NCBI GenBank assembly: GCA_023819225.1
Contig: JAMWCZ010000005.1
Location: forward strand, 1 to 33,177
Source: Candidatus Omnitrophota bacterium
GTDB taxonomy: Bacteria > Ratteibacteria > UBA8468 > B48-G9 > JAFGKM01
Reading direction: 5' to 3'
Length of the DNA: 33,177 nt
The position numbers were made by a program, and so were the translations under genes. The notes beneath the pieces were generated by a model, which saw only the letters and a program-made list of their open reading frames with translations, did no database searches and was not told the origin of the DNA. How positions within the stretch are numbered: the first letter of the stretch is position 1; every line of letters begins with the position of its first letter. This document shows positions 7,564 through 15,659 of this stretch, piece by piece.

Positions 7564-8960
7564 TGTTCACCTTCTGTATTGGATAACAAAAGTGCCTTTT
7601 TATTTTCTTTTATATACCTTATAATATCTCTTTTTCTGTTTCTTATTACCCCATCCAGAACAAGGGACTCTATTTTCTGTTTTATCTCTCCAACCTTTCT
7701 ACTCTGAGGAATGTTGAACAATTCCATTATAACATATCCATCAACCGCAAGTTTAAAAGAACTTATTTTATCCTTTCTATTGATTTCTTTTATACGCTCC
7801 TCCAGTATTGTTAACCTTTCAAGTGCATTTTTCACTCTTCCTGGATTATGACTTGTAAGGTCTGCCTTAGCAAGTGTAAAAAGTGGCCTTATATCCTTTC
7901 CCATCTCTCTTATAAATCTTCTGAGTGCATTGTCCGTCGGGTTTTCTTTTGCAAGGAGATGCGGTCTAAGATGAAACCTTATCATCCTTCCGATAAATTT
8001 TCCTTTATCTTCTGGTATATTCAATCTTCTACATATCTTGTAAACCATCTTCTGTCCGATAAACTCATGTCTGTGGAAACTTACCTTCCCGTTAATTACC
8101 TGTAAGGTTGATGGCTTTCCAATATCATGAAGTAAGGCAGCTATCTTGAGGTATACATCTTTTGTGTGAACGCTGATATTATCAAGAACCTTTAATGTAT
8201 GAGGAAACAATTCCTTGCAGGGATGTTCTGTCCTTTTTTCTTTCAAAGCGGATACTTCAGGTAAAATAATATCCAGAGCACCTACATCATCCATTAGATA
8301 AAAACCTCTTGATGGTTCTTTTGCTTCCAGCATCTTCAGTATCTCTTCAGATATTCTTTCAATACTAACAATAGATAAACGTGCTACATTTTTTTTCATA
8401 CCTTCAAGTGTATGTTTTTCTATCTCAAATTTTAATCTTGTTGCAAATCTTATGCCTCTTAATATCCTTAACGGGTCATCATAAAATGTCCTTTCAGGAG
8501 ATACAGGGGTTCTTATAATCTTCTTTTTAATATCCTGCCTACCGTTAAAAAAATCAATAATCTCTCCAGTGATAAGATTCTGTGCTATTGCATTAATCGT
8601 AAAATCCCTTCTTGCACAGTCCTCCTCTATAGTTGCCTTCCGAATATATGGCTTCCTTGAGTCATCTGGATAACTCTCTTTTCTGGCTGTGGCAAACTCA
8701 ATCTTTACCCCTGAAACCTCTATCATCGCAGTCCCGAATCTACCGTAAAAGACAGGCATCGGAAGGTTATATTCAAGAGCAAAATCTTTTGCGAAAGTAA
8801 GTGCATCTACCTCCATTACTATATCAATATCATTGCTTTTCCTTCGGAGTAATCTATCCCTTATATATCCACCAACAAGATAGGTAACTATTCTCTTTTT
8901 CTTTGAAAACTCTCTGAGTTTTTCCAGAATATCTACAGAAGATATATATCTTTTTTTCAT
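7560..8960 (-). CDS. cca: tRNA nucleotidyltransferase (CCA-adding / poly(A) polymerase family, class II) with HD domain
   Basis: Adds or repairs the 3' CCA of tRNA. The 466 residues show the class-II head YLVGGYIRDRLL with the catalytic NDIDIVM, then RRDFTINAIAQNL, the nucleotide-binding neck DDPLRILRGIRFATRL, and a C-terminal HD phosphohydrolase domain (ALLHDIGKP, RFHLRPH). Family members may add CCA, only A, only CC, or be poly(A) polymerases, and motif reading alone does not separate these. It overlaps its upstream neighbour by 4 bases and the downstream HIT gene by 4 bases, consistent with coupled translation. Confidence 0.9.
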   Translation of the reverse strand: MKKRYISSVDILEKLREFSKKKRIVTYLVGGYIRDRLLRRKSNDIDIVMEVDALTFAKDFALEYNLPMPVFYGRFGTAMIEVSGVKIEFATARKESYPDDSRKPYIRKATIEEDCARRDFTINAIAQNLITGEIIDFFNGRQDIKKKIIRTPVSPERTFYDDPLRILRGIRFATRLKFEIEKHTLEGMKKNVARLSIVSIERISEEILKMLEAKEPSRGFYLMDDVGALDIILPEVSALKEKRTEHPCKELFPHTLKVLDNISVHTKDVYLKIAALLHDIGKPSTLQVINGKVSFHRHEFIGQKMVYKICRRLNIPEDKGKFIGRMIRFHLRPHLLAKENPTDNALRRFIREMGKDIRPLFTLAKADLTSHNPGRVKNALERLTILEERIKEINRKDKISSFKLAVDGYVIMELFNIPQSRKVGEIKQKIESLVLDGVIRNRKRDIIRYIKENKKALLLSNTEGEQ

Positions 8961-9322
8961 CTTTCTATACCCACAATAGTTCCATCTATTTCTGTTATTT
9001 CTATAGAGGTCCCTTTTAGAAGTTTTTTCAGTGGTTTTTTACTGAGGCAGTTTAAAGAAACAGAAATACATTGCTGAACAGTAAGGTCCTTTCCAACCTT
9101 CACATAACCACCATACTTCCCTGTAATAAGCACCCCTATATATCCTTTTTCTGACTTAAAAAGCTGTGCTTCAGCAGGAATTTTGGTAAACTTTGCCGAA
9201 GGTTCTCTGAGCGTGGAAATCCTAAACCTTCTAATCTGGCCATTATGGTCAGCAATTTTTACACTCCGTACCTCAACTACACTACCTCCTGTAAATCCAC
9301 CTCTTGTCTTTTTCCATTCCAT
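8957..9322 (-). CDS. Small conserved-looking protein of unknown function, head of operon
   Basis: Not recognised. The 121 residues are rich in alternating hydrophobic and charged residues, suggesting a mostly beta fold. There is no signal peptide, membrane segment or obvious catalytic motif. Features visible are MEWKKTRGGFTGG at the start, a central KYGGYVKVGKDLTVQQC and a basic LSKKPLKKLLKG. It is the first gene after the extended -10 promoter and overlaps cca by 4 bases (ATGA). This placement argues that it is a real, expressed gene. No strong ribosome site is seen before the ATG. A nucleic-acid-binding or cofactor role would be pure speculation. Confidence 0.7.
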   Translation of the reverse strand: MEWKKTRGGFTGGSVVEVRSVKIADHNGQIRRFRISTLREPSAKFTKIPAEAQLFKSEKGYIGVLITGKYGGYVKVGKDLTVQQCISVSLNCLSKKPLKKLLKGTSIEITEIDGTIVGIER

Positions 9323-9354
9323 CTAAATCTTCATTTTTTTAGTTTTGGTTTATT

Positions 9355-9363
9355 ATTATACCA
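9355..9363 (-). promoter_or_regulatory. Extended -10 promoter of the minus-strand operon
   Basis: On the minus strand the bases read TGGTATAAT, an extended -10 element (TGn plus a perfect TATAAT). Transcription would begin near 9348, leaving about 26 bases before the ATG at 9322. No convincing -35 box is seen 16-18 bases upstream, as expected for an extended -10 promoter. It would drive the unknown gene, cca, HIT, endoQ, lpxK, guaA, purF, carA and carB. Confidence 0.55.
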
Positions 9364-9438
9364 TCTTACTTTCCTCTTCCATAATTTATAGATGGTAAAT
9401 TAAAAAAATTTCCAATGAAAATGAACTTGTATAAGAGA

Positions 9439-9466
9439 TTGACAAATAGGACAGAGAGTATATAAT
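9439..9466 (+). promoter_or_regulatory. Perfect-consensus sigma-70 type promoter for the glycosidase-like gene
   Basis: TTGACA at 9439-9444 and TATAAT at 9461-9466 with a 16-base spacer, both perfect consensus boxes. Initiation near 9473 gives a leader of about 37 bases containing AAGGAG at 9497-9502, seven bases before the ATG at 9510. It lies back to back with the minus-strand promoter at 9355. Confidence 0.75.
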
Positions 9467-9509
9467 AATCTGAAGATTGTGTATTAGAAAGGTAGCAAGG
9501 AGTTTTGCA

Positions 9510-11192
9510 ATGAACACTGACACCCGGAAAATCACCCTGCAAGGTCTCCTGAAGGCAATCATAGGCGGATTGGTCCTGGCGTCTTGGGCAAGGACAGCAG
9601 GAGGATTGACGGAGGTTTCAGGGTTTTTAGGACCAACTCAGGAATACAAAGAAAGTGAGTACCGTTTTGCCATCGGTGTAGAGTATATAATTCCAGGGTT
9701 TGCAGAGGTGTACGCCAAGACAGGCGTTCGGTGGGCCAAACCTATGGGCATGGGGTTTAGTTGGGACGATATTGAACCTGAACCGCCTGTTGCTGGTAAA
9801 CATAAATATCATTGGGCAGAGACCGATCGGCTCATCATAGAATACCAACGGGCAGGTTTCCGCCATTTTCACATCTATGTCAAATCTATGAACCGTTGGG
9901 CTTCTAGTAAGCCGATAAAACCCATCGGCAGTGGTAGTTCCCTGCCAAAACCTGAATATATAGAGGACTACAAGGCATACCTGCAAGCATTAGTCCAGAG
10001 ATACGATACTAACCATCCAGATCATGCACCGGGGTTGGTTTATCCCATTGATTATTGGGAAATCGAGGCAGAATGGGGTACTGGGTTCTGGCAAGGTACA
10101 CTGGAAGAATACATAGACCTTCTCAAAATTGCCTATCCATCAATTAAACAAGCCAACCCCAGAGCCAAGGTGATTTTAATCGGGTTCTTTTTGGCTGGTG
10201 TGTTTGAGGGACATACTGACCCGAAGGAGATTCCTGCCACTTTAGCAGCAATGCCCTCGCAGCGTAGGCGAACCAGTGAGCGATACATAGCGGAAATCCG
10301 TCAACTATTGGCCCATCCGGAGCTATTTGACATAGTGGAATTCCACAGCTTAAGCGACTGGAGCGAGATTAGCGGAATGGCAAGATTTTTGCGTCAAACG
10401 ATGCAACAATATGGCTATGAAAAGCCGATATGGGTAGGCGATGTCAACTATACGGCTTCACCGATGATGTTTTGGGGTGTGCCTGTACCCCCTTATACAG
10501 AGGCACAGAAGCGGGCCATCACGACTACATTGAAAGTGCTGTCTCAACCCCGTCATCCCAAGCACGCTGAAACGATTGCATGGCTAAGGGCTGAACAATC
10601 CAAAGGTCTGGTCAAAAAGGTAGTGCTGGCTATGGCCGAGGGACTGGCAGGTATCAACATTGGCAACCTAAAAGATGAAGGAATGTTTTCCGTTGTACCG
10701 ACGATTACCGGAACCGCAGCGTTTCAGGGATTAATAGATACTGTGGGTATTCCACCTAAACCGTCCACACCCCGACCAGCATATTATGCACTCTGTCTGG
10801 TAGTTCAAAAATTAGGAGATTTCTCGGAAGTTAATCCGTTGAAATTAGGTCAAGGAGTATATGCATATAAGTTTATGGTTAGAGACCGACCGGTCTATGT
10901 ACTCTGGTATGACGACGGCCGACGGTATCTGGCAGATGAAAAAGAACCAGCCATCTCAGTACGTCTACCCCTTCTGCAAGGCGAATATATTCTTACAGAA
11001 ACGCCTGTTGATATCAGCGGCGGAATCTCGTTGAGAAAGTGGGATTCCAAATCCGGTTTGGTTTGTGACGAATCGGACGCAGATTCCGACGCCAGTCCAT
11101 TCCCCACTCACATTGTATCCCCATCCGCCGATGGTTATTTAAAACTTACGCTTACCTCCAAGCCGGTCTTTTTAGAACCGCACGGAAAGTAA
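9510..11192 (+). CDS. Secreted clan-A-like glycoside hydrolase (GH39-like TIM barrel), probably horizontally acquired
   Basis: 560 residues with a signal peptide (LLKAIIGGLVLASWARTAGG), so probably exported. The body resembles clan GH-A / GH39-type barrels: FSWDDIEPEPP near the start, IDYWEIEAEWG (180-190) where these enzymes carry W-x-NEP with the acid/base Glu (E188 candidate), FDIVEFHSLSDW, and KPIWVGDVNYT (305-314) at the usual nucleophile strand. There the expected Glu appears to be Asp (D311). A C-terminal beta region follows from about residue 420. The start was moved from a TTG at 9477 to ATG 9510 because AAGGAG lies seven bases ahead. Composition is foreign: many CGN arginine codons and higher G+C than neighbours, which use AGA/AGG. 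Catalysis, substrate and exact family are unproven. Confidence 0.7.
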   Translation: MNTDTRKITLQGLLKAIIGGLVLASWARTAGGLTEVSGFLGPTQEYKESEYRFAIGVEYIIPGFAEVYAKTGVRWAKPMGMGFSWDDIEPEPPVAGKHKYHWAETDRLIIEYQRAGFRHFHIYVKSMNRWASSKPIKPIGSGSSLPKPEYIEDYKAYLQALVQRYDTNHPDHAPGLVYPIDYWEIEAEWGTGFWQGTLEEYIDLLKIAYPSIKQANPRAKVILIGFFLAGVFEGHTDPKEIPATLAAMPSQRRRTSERYIAEIRQLLAHPELFDIVEFHSLSDWSEISGMARFLRQTMQQYGYEKPIWVGDVNYTASPMMFWGVPVPPYTEAQKRAITTTLKVLSQPRHPKHAETIAWLRAEQSKGLVKKVVLAMAEGLAGINIGNLKDEGMFSVVPTITGTAAFQGLIDTVGIPPKPSTPRPAYYALCLVVQKLGDFSEVNPLKLGQGVYAYKFMVRDRPVYVLWYDDGRRYLADEKEPAISVRLPLLQGEYILTETPVDISGGISLRKWDSKSGLVCDESDADSDASPFPTHIVSPSADGYLKLTLTSKPVFLEPHGK

Positions 11193-11273
11193 GAAACTGA
11201 GAATTGTTTTAGAGAGTATAAAAAAAGAAAGATTCACTTATTTATAGGAATAGGTCAGAAATTTTAAAATTGA

Positions 11274-11285
11274 AGGAGGTTGATA
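11274..11285 (+). promoter_or_regulatory. Orphan strong Shine-Dalgarno-like sequence
   Basis: The run AAGGAGGTTGAT is nearly complementary to the 3' end of 16S rRNA, yet no ATG or GTG start lies at a proper distance. The closest possibilities are an ATT at 11289 opening 19 codons, and an ATG at 11305 opening 10 codons. It may be the remnant of a gene formerly ahead of nusA (rimP often sits there) or a leader peptide site. Confidence 0.3.
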
Positions 11286-11333
11286 GGCATTTTAATAGAT
11301 AACTATGTATCCTATCTGTACAACTACAACTTA

Positions 11334-11362
11334 TTGACTAATATCTGAAAAGTTCGTAAAAT
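11334..11362 (+). promoter_or_regulatory. Candidate promoter for nusA-infB with very short leader
   Basis: TTGACT (11334-11339) and TAAAAT (11357-11362) are separated by 17 bases. Initiation would fall near 11369, inside the ribosome site AGGAGGTGG (11368-11376), so the leader would be only about 13 bases. Confidence 0.5.
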
Positions 11363-11381
11363 AAGATAGGAGGTGGAGTTA

Positions 11382-12569
11382 ATGAAGAAGGAGTTGATAG
11401 TTTTACTTGACTATTGGGAAAAGGAAAAGGGTATAGACAAAACATTTCTTCTTTCTGCCCTTGAGAGTGGATTGTTAACGGTCTATCGTAAAAAGGCGAA
11501 CTTGGATGAAAGTATCAGTATAAAAATAGACCCTGAGACAGGAGATATTAAATTTCTTAATGAAAAGGGCGAGATTATCCCACCACCTTCCTTTCCATGG
11601 GAACGTATAGCAGCGCAGACAGCAAAACATGTAATTATGCAGAGGTTAAGGGAGGCGGAAAAATCTACAGTATATAATGAATTCAAAAAACTGGAAGGCA
11701 CTGTAGTAAGCGGAAGGGTAGAAAGGTTTGAGGATGATAATATCGTGGTCTCCTTGGGAAAAGCCGAGGCACTTCTTCCACATCTCCATAAACTGGAAAA
11801 TGACCATTTCAGAGTAGGCGGTCCTATAACTGCCTATATCCTTGAAGTCAGGAAGCCAAATAAGGGGGTTTACCAGATAATTCTTTCCAGAACGCATCCT
11901 GATTTTGTAAGGTGCCTTTTAGAAAAAGAGGTTCCGGAGATATCAGAGGGAATTGTAAAAATTAAGGAAATAGCAAGATTTCCGGGAGACCTTGTGAAGA
12001 TTGCTGTTTTTTCAACTATCCCAAAGATTGACCCTGTTGGAACCTGTGTTGGAGAAAAAGCCAGCAGGATGAAGAACATAATGAAGGAATTAAGTGGTGA
12101 AAAAGTAGAAATTATTCTCTGGGATAAAGATATAAATAAATACATACTGAATTCTCTAAGCCCTGCAACAGGTAAAAAAGTTATTATAAATGAGAAAAAG
12201 AAAGAGGCAGTAGTAGTTGTTGAAGATAGCCAGATATTTCTTGCCGTTGGTAAAAGAGGACAGAATGTCCGTCTTGCCTCAAAACTCACTGGCTGGGATA
12301 TAAGAGTGGTAAGGGAAAGCGAGTATGAGTCAATGGGGAAACCTGCTATTGCTGTAATAGAAGGCGTTGATGAAAAAATTGCTACAGAACTGGCTAAATA
12401 TGGATACAGTTCAATAAAATCACTTGCAGAAGCAAGTGTTGAAGAGATTAAAAAAATACCATCTATTGATGAAGGTATGGCTGAACAGTTGATAATGAAA
12501 GCAAAAGAATACAGAGAAAAGATGGTAAAGGAAAACAATGAAAGTAAGGGACCTGGCGAAGAAGTTTAA
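11382..12569 (+). CDS. nusA: Transcription termination/antitermination factor NusA
   Basis: RNA-polymerase-associated factor controlling pausing, termination and antitermination. 395 residues: an N-terminal RNAP-binding domain (1-130), an S1 domain (from LEGTVVSGRVERFEDDNIVV), two KH domains (DPVGTCVGEKASRMKNI; the second with VGKRGQNVRLASKLTGWDIRV), and a C-terminal helix-hairpin-helix region (IEGVDEKIATELAKYGYSS). The start is ATG 11382, five bases after AGGAGGTGG; the GTG nine bases earlier lies within that ribosome site and is unlikely. The nusA-infB order is conserved in bacteria, but rimP, the usual first gene, is missing here and a foreign-looking gene precedes it. Its last codons overlap infB by 32 bases. 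Confidence 0.96.
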   Translation: MKKELIVLLDYWEKEKGIDKTFLLSALESGLLTVYRKKANLDESISIKIDPETGDIKFLNEKGEIIPPPSFPWERIAAQTAKHVIMQRLREAEKSTVYNEFKKLEGTVVSGRVERFEDDNIVVSLGKAEALLPHLHKLENDHFRVGGPITAYILEVRKPNKGVYQIILSRTHPDFVRCLLEKEVPEISEGIVKIKEIARFPGDLVKIAVFSTIPKIDPVGTCVGEKASRMKNIMKELSGEKVEIILWDKDINKYILNSLSPATGKKVIINEKKKEAVVVVEDSQIFLAVGKRGQNVRLASKLTGWDIRVVRESEYESMGKPAIAVIEGVDEKIATELAKYGYSSIKSLAEASVEEIKKIPSIDEGMAEQLIMKAKEYREKMVKENNESKGPGEEV

Positions 12570-14742
12570 GATGCAGGGTAAAGATTTTATTGCCCTGCTG
12601 GAGAAAAATGTAGGAATCAAGGGTAAAAAAACTGTAAGTGCTTTATCTGACGAAGAAATAGAGAAGATTGATAGATATATTGAAAGTAAGTTAAAAGAGA
12701 TGAAAGAAAAGGAAACGAGAGAGAAGAAAGAGACAGAAAAAAAAGAAAGGAAAAGAAAAGTTCCTGAAAAACCTGAAAAGAAGGTTGTCTCTAAAGAAAA
12801 AAAGAAAGAGGCACCAGCCAGAAAAACCACAAAGACGAAAAAAGAGGAGATAGCCCAAAAAACGAAACCATCTCCTGTAAAAACCAAAGAAAAAATCACA
12901 GAAAGAGAAAAAGAAAAGATAATAAAAAAACCTGTGAAAGAACCAGTAGAAGTTTCCACCACTATAGCAGGAGTTAAAGAAGAAAATGTTACTCTACCTG
13001 TTAGAGAAAAGGTTTTTCTGGAAGGGACGGAAAATATAAAGCAACTTGCAGAAAAGTTAAAAACACCTGCAAATGAAATAGTAAAACATTTCCTTATCAG
13101 AGGCATAATGGTTAATATCAATCAGTGTCCGGGAAAAGAGAATATCAAAAATTTATGTGAATATCTTGGACTGGAAGCCGAGTTTTATATCCCTGCTGTA
13201 GAAGAAAAACCTGTTGAAGTAAAAGAAAAATTGCTTGTTCCTCGTGCCCCTGTTGTTACAATTATGGGGCATGTGGACCATGGAAAAACAACCATACTTG
13301 ATACTATCAGAAAAAGCCGTATAGCAGAAAAGGAATATGGGCAGATTACGCAGAAGATAGGGGCATATAAACTTGATACCCCTAAAGGTTCTATTGTCTT
13401 TCTGGATACACCAGGACATGAAGCATTCACAGCAATGCGAGCAAGGGGAGCAATGATTACGGATATTGTTATCCTTGTTGTCGCAGCCGATGAAGGGATA
13501 AAACCACAAACAATTGAAGCAATAAATCACGCAAGGTCTGCAAATGTGCCTATCATAGTAGCAATAAATAAAATAGATAAACCTAATCTAAATCTTGATA
13601 AAGTAAAAAAACAACTTGCAGAACATAAACTTACTCCTGAAGAATGGGGAGGAGACACCATATTTGTCAATGTTTCAGGGCTAACAGGACAGGGCATAGA
13701 GGAACTGATTGATATGATAATCCTTTTAGGGGAAATGCTTGAACTAAAAGCATCTCCTGAAGGAAAGGCGGAAGGAGTGGTAATTGAATCATACATAGAC
13801 AAAACAAAAGGACCAATTATAAACATCCTTATAAGGAACGGAACACTGAAAACAGGAGAGTATTTTGTCGCAGGAAATGTTAAAGGAAAGGTAAGGGCAA
13901 TTATAGATGACTGGGGAAGGCGACTTGAAAGCGCAGGTCCTTCAACCCCTGTTGAGATATTAGGAGGAGAGGGAGTGGCAACCCCCGGAGAAATTTTTAA
14001 GGTTGTGGAATCAGAAAAGGTAGCAAGGGAAATTATAGAAAAAATGAATAAAACAACTACTGGAAAAGAAGTGGTTGCGAGAAAAATAACCCTGGAAAAC
14101 CTCTATAAAGAAATTCAGGAGGGTGAATTAAAAGAATTAAAACTTATACTGAAGACGGACTATGTAGGAACAATTGAGGCAATAAAAAACATTATTGAAA
14201 AGATACCAACCAAAGAGGTTAAAATTGACATAATACATTCTGAAACAGGAGCGATATCAGAGTCAGATATTCTTCTTGCCTCTGCTTCAAATGCTATTGT
14301 CCTGGGCTTCAATGTCCCTTTATTGCAGAAAGCAGAGGAACTTGCTAAAAGTGAAGGAGTAGAAGTTAGAACTTACAGGATTATCTATGAACTTGCTGAT
14401 GAAATAAGAAAAGCCGTTGAAGGAATGTTAGAGCCGGAAGAGAAAGAGGTTCTTTCAGGTCAGGCACTGGTTAAAAAGGTCTTCCATCTTTCAGATAATA
14501 CATCAGTTGCAGGATGCCTTGTAGTTAACGGTGTGATAGTCCGAAACTCCATTGCAAAAATTGTAAGAAATGGGACTGTAATACATCAGGGGCTTATAAC
14601 CAGTTTAAAAAGGTTTAAAGAGAATGTAAAGGAAGTGAAACAGAATACTGAATGTGGAATTGGAATAGAAAAGTTTGTTGACTTTCAGGAAGGAGATATT
14701 ATCCAGTCGTATATAAAAACAAAGGTAGCAAGAAAGATTTAA
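12538..14742 (+). CDS. infB: Translation initiation factor IF-2
   Basis: GTPase that positions initiator tRNA on the ribosome. 734 residues: an IF2-N helical domain at the start ([22 protein letters not shown]), a long Lys/Glu-rich linker (about 50-145), a second IF2-N-like segment, then the G domain with GHVDHGKTT (near 244), DTPGHEAFT and NKID, followed by domains II, III and IV ending [17 protein letters not shown]. The ATG lies within the nusA end, behind AAAGGA at six bases, so the two are translationally coupled. Neither rbfA nor truB follows, unlike many bacteria. Confidence 0.97.
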   Translation: MKVRDLAKKFKMQGKDFIALLEKNVGIKGKKTVSALSDEEIEKIDRYIESKLKEMKEKETREKKETEKKERKRKVPEKPEKKVVSKEKKKEAPARKTTKTKKEEIAQKTKPSPVKTKEKITEREKEKIIKKPVKEPVEVSTTIAGVKEENVTLPVREKVFLEGTENIKQLAEKLKTPANEIVKHFLIRGIMVNINQCPGKENIKNLCEYLGLEAEFYIPAVEEKPVEVKEKLLVPRAPVVTIMGHVDHGKTTILDTIRKSRIAEKEYGQITQKIGAYKLDTPKGSIVFLDTPGHEAFTAMRARGAMITDIVILVVAADEGIKPQTIEAINHARSANVPIIVAINKIDKPNLNLDKVKKQLAEHKLTPEEWGGDTIFVNVSGLTGQGIEELIDMIILLGEMLELKASPEGKAEGVVIESYIDKTKGPIINILIRNGTLKTGEYFVAGNVKGKVRAIIDDWGRRLESAGPSTPVEILGGEGVATPGEIFKVVESEKVAREIIEKMNKTTTGKEVVARKITLENLYKEIQEGELKELKLILKTDYVGTIEAIKNIIEKIPTKEVKIDIIHSETGAISESDILLASASNAIVLGFNVPLLQKAEELAKSEGVEVRTYRIIYELADEIRKAVEGMLEPEEKEVLSGQALVKKVFHLSDNTSVAGCLVVNGVIVRNSIAKIVRNGTVIHQGLITSLKRFKENVKEVKQNTECGIGIEKFVDFQEGDIIQSYIKTKVARKI

Positions 14743-14755
14743 AAAAAGAGTGGTT

Positions 14756-15100
14756 ATGGAAATGGAAGAATGTATCTTTTGTAAGATAGGAAGAGGAGAA
14801 ATAAATTGTAATAAGGTCTATGAAGATGATGAATTTCTTGCCTTTCGCGATATAAATCCTCAGGCACCTGTCCATATCCTTGTTATTCCTAAAAAACACA
14901 TTGCAAAACTTTACGATACAGAAGAGATATCACTTCTTGGCAGGTTGTTATATATCGCTTCAAAGATAGCGAAAGACGAAGGTACAGCAGAGAGTGGATA
15001 TAGGGTCGTTATAAACACCAACCGCAATGCAGGTCAGAGCGTTGAGCATCTGCATCTCCATCTTTTAGGGGGCAGAATTATGCACTGGCCCCCCGGATGA
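14756..15100 (+). CDS. HIT-family purine nucleoside phosphoramidase (HinT-like)
   Basis: About 114 residues. The opening ECIFCKIGRGEI with its Cys pair is typical of bacterial HinT. FLAFRDINPQAPVHILVIPKKHI and the histidine triad EHLHLHLLGG near the end complete the family pattern, with the final MHWPPG as expected. Known members hydrolyse adenosine phosphoramidates and aminoacyl adenylates. It starts 13 bases after the infB stop; the GTG at 14750 and ATG at 14762 are alternative starts. Last gene before the repeat island, so probably the end of the nusA transcription unit. Confidence 0.92.
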   Translation: MEMEECIFCKIGRGEINCNKVYEDDEFLAFRDINPQAPVHILVIPKKHIAKLYDTEEISLLGRLLYIASKIAKDEGTAESGYRVVINTNRNAGQSVEHLHLHLLGGRIMHWPPG

Positions 15101-15147
15101 GAAAAGGTAAGGCAATAGGGGTTATGGCTTGCTTTTTGCATTCATCC

Positions 15148-15355
15148 TGTAGCGGTGTGATTTATCACACGATTTCCTCCCCATATAAGGGGGGAGGATA
15201 TAGGTTTACCCCTCACCCTACACCTCTCGCCGCTGTGCGGTGCGAGGGGGAAAGATAAAATGAAGAGGAGAGGGAAGAAAAAGGTGAAGGGTGAAGAGAA
15301 CATCTCTGGCGGGCAGGTTTATTGCACAATTCGTCGGATAAATCCGACCGCTACA
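15148..15355 (+). repeat. Inverted pair of GTAG-type REP hairpins (BIME-like element, 208 bp)
   Basis: The left end carries TGTAGCGGT followed by the perfect stem-loop GTGTGATTTATCACAC (15155-15170). The right end carries the stem-loop GTCGGATAAATCCGAC (15333-15348) followed by ACCGCTACA, the exact reverse complement of the left end. The arms differ at four of about 26 positions, and the differences keep each small hairpin paired. A GTAG foot next to a hairpin, repeated in inverted orientation, is the known signature of REP sequences mobilised by REP-associated tyrosine transposases. The inside holds C-rich/G-rich hairpins (15176-15197 and 15223-15247). No transposase lies in the window. Confidence 0.65.
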
Positions 15356-15429
15356 AAATAAAAACCCAGGATTAAATACTTAAATACGAAAGACCCAACT
15401 TATATTCTGGCAAGATATTTAGCATTTGA

Positions 15430-15458
15430 TTGGATATTGTGTTAATATATTTTATAAT
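15430..15458 (+). promoter_or_regulatory. Candidate promoter ahead of the kds block
   Basis: A perfect TATAAT at 15453-15458 lies 17 bases after a weak -35 box, TTGGAT (15430-15435). Initiation near 15465 would place the palindromic repeat 15460-15620 in the leader of kdsA. The overlap with a repeat boundary lowers confidence. Confidence 0.35.
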
Positions 15459-15459
15459 G

Positions 15460-15620
15460 CCCCTCACCCTGCCCTCTCCCCACCTATGAGGAGAGGGATA
15501 AAAAGAGAAGTTGGAGCAGAGCAGGAAAGAGAAGCAAGAAGAAAAACTCTCCCCATATATGGGGAGAGGGATAAGAAGAGAAGGGAGAGGAGAAAGGTAA
15601 GGAAATATAAGGGGTGAGAG
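15460..15620 (+). repeat. C-rich/G-rich hairpin repeat in the kdsA upstream region
   Basis: Begins with CCCCTCACCCT (15460-15470), which also occurs at 15209-15219 and 33060-33070. It contains CCCTCTCC (15472-15479) pairing with GGAGAGGG (15490-15497), and a perfect 22-bp palindrome at 15547-15568 with ATATAT at its centre. GGGGTGAG near 15611 partly matches the complement of the first block. The stretch 15101-15659 has no credible gene; its remainder is A/G-rich filler between repeats. Confidence 0.6.
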
Positions 15621-15659
15621 GGAAAGGTGAATTTACGTTAAATCTCCTTAATCAAGATT

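Noticed and set aside
9627-9986. 119-residue antisense frame in the glycosidase-like gene
   Set aside because: Opposite strand of a well-supported gene; no ribosome site or recognisable motif.
11305-11337. Ten-codon frame ahead of nusA as a leader peptide
   Set aside because: The strong ribosome site ends about 20 bases upstream, too far, and the peptide has no regulatory codon run; kept only as an orphan-site observation.
11870-12538. Long antisense frame (222 residues) opposite nusA
   Set aside because: Shadow of nusA: Ser/Ile/Phe-rich reverse translation of a Lys/Glu-rich gene, with no ribosome site.
12420-13121. 233-residue antisense frame opposite infB
   Set aside because: Phe/Ser-rich shadow of the charged IF-2 linker; resembles a membrane protein only because AAA/GAA codons read as TTT/TTC in reverse.
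15426-15617. 63-residue frame starting MIGYCVNIFYNAPHPALSPP
   Set aside because: It is the translation of the C-rich/G-rich hairpin repeat. The PHPALSP-type string is a familiar spurious product of such repeats, and there is no ribosome site or homology.
15148-15620. CRISPR array
   Set aside because: Repeats are inverted and unevenly spaced with different inner sequences; there are no regular spacers and no cas genes.
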